From positions 68,080,292 through 68,144,291 of the forward strand of contig NC_092628.1 in NCBI RefSeq assembly GCF_039555335.1: a stretch of 64,000 bases of DNA, in the 5' to 3' direction. Every line of letters begins with the position of its first letter. Within the stretch, counting starts at the first letter, position 1. This DNA comes from Amphiura filiformis (lineage: Eukaryota > Echinodermata > Ophiuroidea > Amphilepidida > Amphiuridae). The translations under genes and the position numbers were made by a program. Shown here in pieces: positions 59,035-64,000 of the stretch. The notes beneath the pieces were generated by a model. It worked only from the letters and a program-made list of their open reading frames with translations, had not been told where the DNA came from and searched no databases.

Positions 59035-59290
59035 CATTAATACTGCAATATACGTATTGTAATGTGACTGAGGAAACTTATTAGTCTGGTCTGTCCAAGG
59101 AATATCTCAAAATATCTGCCGATAAATTGAATTCCTTCGTACGACTCAGTTGCCCGCTCAAGCTCGCTCAGTTGATAATATCTTCTGAAGACAACCCCGG
59201 AAGACAACAGCAAACACTTTATCTTAGGACAACAATCTTGCGCTTGGTCAATGTGTATTTTTGCTAAGAGCAAACACTACAACCTGCTAG
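59035..59290 (-). other. Possible 5' UTR exon of the 55990-56868 gene
   Basis: On the minus strand a strong 5' splice site ATTAATG/GTAAGT ends at 59035, 2.2 kb upstream of the coding exon's 3' splice site. No other exon claims it. A 78-codon frame overlaps but has no recognised similarity. This is a weak, inferred assignment. Confidence 0.3.
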
Positions 59291-59886
59291 AACAAACCTA
59301 ATGGTGATATTGGTTGCACGGACACAGGTAAAATGTTAGGTTAAAATTTTTGTCTTGTTTGCTATGATAACAAATATCCTACAGCTTCTTACAATAGGTC
59401 TATTCAAATATATATTATTATCTTATTGATAAGACTCCGAGTAGTGCCCACTACAAAGAGGTTATTCATTATTCAAAGTTGATTTGCTTGATTACCTTGA
59501 TCACTGCTGGTGTAAATTAGTCATCCGTCCAGTAGAAAATAATAAACAACCAATTAAATCGTGATGATAATTATTTATTTCAATTTATCATGGGGAGTGC
59601 ATGGCTAGAAGATTCCATACCTAAAATAAACTTCTAAAATAAATTTAAGGCATACTAGCCAGTCCAATGGGGGTATCATTAGTGCCCGAAATAAGCGTAG
59701 AAATATTTTCCTTATTTCGACCCCCAAGCGCCCGTAAATAAATCAAAATTCGACAACCACACAGATTCAGTCAGTTTCAATCCCCAAATTAAAATTATGT
59801 GTTCAAGTTGGATCGAGCTTAGTGTTTAAGTTTGAACTGCGTTTTGCAATCAGTATCGAATTTCCAAAAACACTTTTGGTACAGGT

Positions 59887-59914
59887 ACGAGGGGTGATCA
59901 ATAAGTTCGTATAA
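59887..59914 (+). mobile_element. Mariner-like terminal repeat, single end
   Basis: CGAGGGGTGATCAATAAGTT closely resembles Tc1/mariner termini. The partner end was not found, so this is a remnant at most. Confidence 0.35.
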
Positions 59915-60055
59915 CAAGGTACTTGAAAGAGTAGACTATACTTGACAAACCGAGAATAGGGTACAGGACACTGGTCCGAGAACAGTTCAATTCCCACCAC
60001 CAGCCTTCCTTATACTCGATGGCTTGTCTCAATTTTAGCTATCAACATTGAATGA

Positions 60056-60315
60056 TATATGCGATGCGATCAAGCAAAATCAGTCGGAACTCGGAAATAT
60101 TAAATTATCAGTTTCTTGTAGGATAGATTAAGGCATTTACAAAGCTGCATTTTGCAGAAAACCCCATTGAAATTGAACAACCATTTCCAAAGATATGAGC
60201 AATTAAAGAGTTTCCAAAACAAGAGGAAACAAAAGGAAATATTTGCTTTGTTTGGCTATATCTCAAAGTCAATACTTCCGAGTTCCGACTGATTTTGCTT
60301 GATCGCATCACATAT
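60056..60315. repeat. Inverted repeat with arms of about 43 bp
   Basis: The arm GCGATCAAGCAAAATCAGTC followed by 'ggaactcgga' at the left is returned inverted at 60270-60312 by 'tccgagttccgactgatttt' and 'gcttgatcgcatc'. Probably the ends of a 260-bp fold-back element. Confidence 0.8.
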
Positions 60316-61470
60316 GCCTATGATTGTACTCGGCAAATGATCTGTCATCAAGACTCTCCCTGAATCTCAGAAAACAACGATGAAAACCTTCCGCTATGGT
60401 GATCGAGTGATGATCTTCTTAGGGGTGGGAGATCCAGGTGCTTCCACTGAATGGACTCATAATTCTAGTGGTTAGTGTATGTCTTATCACCTTTAGCCAA
60501 ATGTGGATGAACTTGTCTCAGTCCTCCTTCTAATTGTATAGAAGGTGTTGACCTTATTAATTATGTCAACTATAGTATCAATTTTTTGTACTAAGATTCT
60601 GGGACATCCATCTAGAAGACACACTGGAATACCCCAATGTTAAATGTTTCTAATCTTTCTTGTTAAATTTGGTTCTTTATACATTATCAATACCACTGTT
60701 CCAGCACGTATATCATTAGTGGTGACGTCAGCAAGTCTTTTGGACCTTGGATGATCTTAAAAGACGCTCTTTCCATCCTCGAACTCTAAGGACCCTTTCG
60801 TTGCTGTTGAATTTCAAGGACTTCATCACCACTTACAGCAACTGTACATTGTTCAATTTCATATCTCTTTACAAAGTATAAACGTTTATTGTTTTTAATC
60901 ACAATTATTATGTGATCTCCAAAGAAGTGTGAACAGAGTACAAACATAGTTACAGCCTGGAAGGAAAGCAACACTATCCCCGCACTATCCAACTGCGAAA
61001 CCAATGCCACAGAGAACAAAGACCGTAGAACCATCAGCCTGTCCAATTCCACATATGCAACAAAGATCAGTATACAAATTCATACCCAAAAGATGGATTC
61101 AAAGGCAGAAGATTGTATTGGAAAACCCCAGTTTGGATTTATAGGCATGGTCGTGGCACACCGAGGAAGCATTTATTGGAGCCGTGATGAGGATGCTCAG
61201 GTTTTATGACACAATATGAATGACTCATCTTTCATTTTGAGGCAATTTATAAACAATTTTGTAACACTTTATACGATTGAATCACTGAATCTAGGCCTTT
61301 TAAGGTAGAATACCAAGCAATCAAGCTCACAAATGAAAGATAGTATAGACATAAAACATCATCAGTAAAGTTCAGACGAACTTACGTGCTGGGAGTACGT
61401 CATACGTCATGGGTGATGTCATAATTTGGTGCAAGCGAAGATGCTGATTTGAAGTGACATGACGTTGGTA

Positions 61471-61859
61471 CCCAGGGGTGGGGGGCACATCAAAAACAAT
61501 TTGTGGGTATGTTCCCCCGGAATTTTGAGTTGGTGGGTCTTTCGGAGCTGATGGCGTACCGGTAAATGGGATCTTGGAGCTGCGAACCGGGAAATGGGGA
61601 CTTTTGGAGCTGATGTGAACAGTCAAAATCAAAGGTCTTTCTTGGCTTTTTCGTTGAAAATCGCCTGAAAAAACAGAAAATGAGGAATGAGCAATTTTTG
61701 GGTCTTTTAGAACTGAAATTAGCAAATTCAAGGGTCTTTTGGGGCTCAGGCTATTTTGGTCAAATATAGGGGGTCTTTTAGAGCTGCAAAATCCAAAAAA
61801 GGGGGTCTTTCCGGGGGAGCATACCCGTATGGTCATTTGTGTTAAGTGCCTCCCCTGGG
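61471..61859. mobile_element. hAT-type element, 389 bp, perfect 8-bp duplication
   Basis: Ends CCCAGGGGTGGGGGGCAC and GTGCCTCCCCTGGG, with 'gggtatgttcccccgg' inside the left and its inverse inside the right. CGTTGGTA lies at 61463-61470 and 61860-61867. Internal 'ggtctttcggagctg' words repeat about five times. The 169-codon minus-strand frame over it is a repeat artefact, not a gene. Another piece of the family lies near 62465-62500. Confidence 0.88.
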
Positions 61860-61974
61860 CGTTGGTAGGGCACATGCTCATGAATGTTCATTAACATGAT
61901 TTATCAGAAATCAAACAATTGCACTCGCAAGTATATGTATCATCGTGCATTGCACTTTTTTTATTCACCATATT

Positions 61975-62135
61975 ATAAAAGGAAAACAAACAAACAAACA
62001 AACACCCCAACAAACATGACAAACAAACAAACATACAATACAATACCATACAATAGTATAAAAATTATCATGCAATACAATACGAACAAAAGAATTAGCA
62101 GGTTTAAAAAACTTGCTAATTCTTTTGTTCGTATT
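61975..62135. repeat. (caaa)n microsatellite followed by a hairpin
   Basis: 'acaaacaaacaaacaaac' tracts at 61982-62035 are followed by a hairpin at 62079-62135, whose arm AATACGAACAAAAGAATTAG is returned inverted with one mismatch across a loop of about 9 bases. Confidence 0.85.
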
Positions 62136-62732
62136 GCATTTTCCTAGAAGTTCTCGATTCTAAATAGTTATATTCCCACTTTTTTCATCATAAAACCAAA
62201 ATCACGTTTCACTTGAGTTAAGACAAAAGATCGCGCTACCCTAACATACCGCATTCCAATGTCATACACAAATTATGTTTTACTGCTATCGTATATTAGC
62301 ATGCATGGAATTGTGAAAGCCCCATCTCTCCATTTCTCGCTCTCTTGCCAATTGTTTTGGTCCATTTTCCGGTTTTGTGTTGATTTGAAGAACATTTAAC
62401 AAATTAAGATCATGCAGAGAATAGTTATACATGATGGAATGGGCCGGGGCACACTTTAATAACAAAATGATACGGGTATGCTCCCCGGAAAGACCAGTTT
62501 TTGGACCGCGCATGTTCTTTTAAGCAGAAAGCTGAAAGAGCCTATTAACTGCCGGAACAAGAGTGTATGATGCATCGACAGTTCGCATCTTTGAAAGACC
62601 TCAAATCCGTTCCACCAACGTTTCCACTGAGGAGCACCCATGCGTGTATATACCAACATGAAAAAAGTATGTGCCCCCATGGTATACATGAGTGTTGCTT
62701 TCATTATTTAATAAGAACAAAGTCATGTTCAT

Positions 62733-63587
62733 TTAATCAATTTGGGTACCGGGTCGTAACCGTTTCTCGTATAACTCTTTGTAAGACGGTAATGCAATAT
62801 CTGTAAGTTCTTGTATCTCTTTTGAAAGTTTGCTCATATCTATGACATCTCCGTCTGCTTTCAATTGATCAACACACGTGCTCTGGTAAGCATGATGATT
62901 AATTCCAAGCATGGATGTCATTTCGCGAAATGTTGGTGACATGTTCCAATATGACGGGGGATCGGCAGATGGACTCCATTTCATCATTTGTCTATCATAC
63001 GTCAAATCAACTGCATCGCAATATAGCTGTAATGTCTCTTCTGGATTCTGGACCAGGTCATCTGCATCAACTATTACTGAATGTTGATGAAGCTCATCTG
63101 TTACGTACTTGTACAAATCCACAAGTTCTTGGAATATACATCGACAATTAGGAAGATAGCTTTTAATAGGAAAGGGCATTTCTTTGATCATCACTGCCAT
63201 TGAACGGAAGACTTTAGCTGGATGTCGAACCATAAAGGTATGTTTAAACCCATTTGGAAGCATGTCATAATTGCCATCTACCTTTACAGTGTAAGCTGGA
63301 TCTTTGACAATGATCAGTTGTTTCCCTGTGTGATCCGATTCCAAAGTCTTCTTCACCCATTCGTAAGAGTACTCTGGTTGTTTGGGTGGTTGACCTCTGA
63401 ATGCTGGAGGTGAACAGACACGTTCTGGGCCAAAACAACAGGCTGTGCCATAATATTCAAAATATACTTCGCATTCGGCAGACGATGATGATATACATCG
63501 GGTTAGCACTGTGGATAAACTTCGTGGAACCGACCATATTGCAACTTTGTTGGGATCAGTAGAGTTACGATTGATATCAGTTGACAT
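62733..63587 (-). CDS. Sulfotransferase-like protein, paralogue 2
   Basis: 284 residues in one coding exon, clearly paralogous to 55990-56868 along the whole length. The 5' phosphosulfate loop is canonical for this family (WSVPRSLSTVLTR, about 18-30). FMVRHPAKVFRSM near 128 is the 3'-phosphate-binding strand-helix, and VIVDADDLVQNPEETLQLYC near 165 matches the second contact region. A predicted cytosolic transferase using PAPS; the acceptor is unknown. A 3' splice site at 63605-63606, 17 bp before the ATG, mirrors paralogue 1, and the leaders are alike ('agcacacaATG' and 'gcactgcacaATG'). Shared gene structure and orientation show a tandem duplication. The upstream non-coding exon probably lies outside the window. 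Confidence 0.88.
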   Translation of the reverse strand: MSTDINRNSTDPNKVAIWSVPRSLSTVLTRCISSSSAECEVYFEYYGTACCFGPERVCSPPAFRGQPPKQPEYSYEWVKKTLESDHTGKQLIIVKDPAYTVKVDGNYDMLPNGFKHTFMVRHPAKVFRSMAVMIKEMPFPIKSYLPNCRCIFQELVDLYKYVTDELHQHSVIVDADDLVQNPEETLQLYCDAVDLTYDRQMMKWSPSADPPSYWNMSPTFREMTSMLGINHHAYQSTCVDQLKADGDVIDMSKLSKEIQELTDIALPSYKELYEKRLRPGTQID

Positions 63588-63604
63588 TGTGCAGTGCTAT
63601 AATT

Positions 63605-64000
63605 CTGAAAGTAAAATTCAAGAAAATCAGTATAAATGATATAAATAAATTTACTAAAATCAATGTGAGAGGAATTTTGCCTCTAAATGCGGGATCTTTT
63701 TTTGGTTGCTAAAAATTGGAAAATAAAATAATAAATAAATAGATAAATAAATCTATTAAACAAATATAGATAAATAAAATAGGTGAGAGTATTTACTACC
63801 TTATTAATAGGCCTACACCTAAACTAAATTTCGACTTTGTGTCAAATAGTTTAATCCAACGAAATTGAAAACTCATATGGGAAGTAAACATGTCCGAGAA
63901 ACTCATTCACGAACAAAAACGTAACAAAAACGTTTGAGCCACGGCTTAAATGTCGAAATTTACGGTATAATCGTAGTATCGTGATATAGCTTTAATTGGT
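63605..64000. other. 5' intron of paralogue 2, nothing else recognised
   Basis: AT-rich sequence with an (aaat/agat)n-like stretch near 63720-63780. No exon or 5' splice site is convincingly seen before the window ends. Confidence 0.4.

Larger units (their letters stand above)
56877..62732. other. Spacer between the two sulfotransferase-like genes
   Basis: 57000-59000 is AT-rich with a dispersed-repeat-like piece at about 57330-57490 ('cccctggctacgccactg'). From 59680 on there are transposon remnants: hAT-like ends near 59681, a mariner-like end near 59887, a hairpin at 60056-60315 and a hAT element at 61471-61859. 60320-61370 is unassigned; no protein similarity was recognised on either strand. 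Confidence 0.4.

Noticed and set aside
60320-61370. Possible mariner transposase downstream of the mariner-like end at 59887
   Set aside because: No transposase motif recognised on either strand, and no partner terminal repeat.
61372-61881. 169-codon minus-strand open frame
   Set aside because: It lies across a 389-bp hAT element with internal repeats; Pro/Ser/Lys-rich composition follows the repeat words, and no domain is visible.

Overview
The window is animal nuclear DNA: intron-rich genes with GT-AG junctions, AT-rich introns and a dense load of short DNA transposons. The frequent 'taggccta' word, the style of the repeats and the sequence of ribosomal protein SA point to an echinoderm or a close relative. 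That placement is inference and no species can be named.

Layout. 1-5.2 kb: repeats only. 5.2-8.6 kb (minus): RPSA, the 40S ribosomal protein SA, with all six coding exons. 8.6-12.2 kb: head-to-head intergenic stretch. 12.2-26.1 kb (plus): an eight-exon gene assembled here as TEDC2 (tubulin epsilon and delta complex protein 2, a centriole protein), 651 codons, with introns full of transposons. 26.9-32.6 kb (plus): an RFX-type X-box followed by a candidate two-exon small gene of unknown function. 35.4-52.7 kb (minus): a 15-exon single-pass receptor, 645 residues, with signal peptide, two fibronectin type III domains, a transmembrane segment and a tyrosine-kinase fold. HRD, DFG and APE are all altered, so it is predicted to be a pseudokinase. 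56.0-56.9 and 62.7-63.6 kb (minus): two paralogous single-coding-exon sulfotransferase-like genes.

Mobile DNA dominates the rest. At least six non-autonomous hAT-type elements have 8-bp target duplications readable in the sequence, four of them perfect duplications longer than chance. One carries an internal minisatellite of exactly 143 bp x 6. TA-flanked and TTAA-flanked elements are also common. In one receptor intron, two copies of an unusual element sit 0.7 kb apart in opposite orientation. Each has 9-bp target duplications and is packed with about twenty copies of GGCGAGTT in terminal clusters and two internal minisatellites. Fragments of LINEs and one short Ty3/Gypsy fossil are present.

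Functional themes. TEDC2 and the X-box-linked gene suggest a centriole/cilium neighbourhood (inference). The receptor and the sulfotransferase pair are independent genes. All exon models come from reading splice sites, reading phase and protein similarity by eye; no search or RNA evidence was available.
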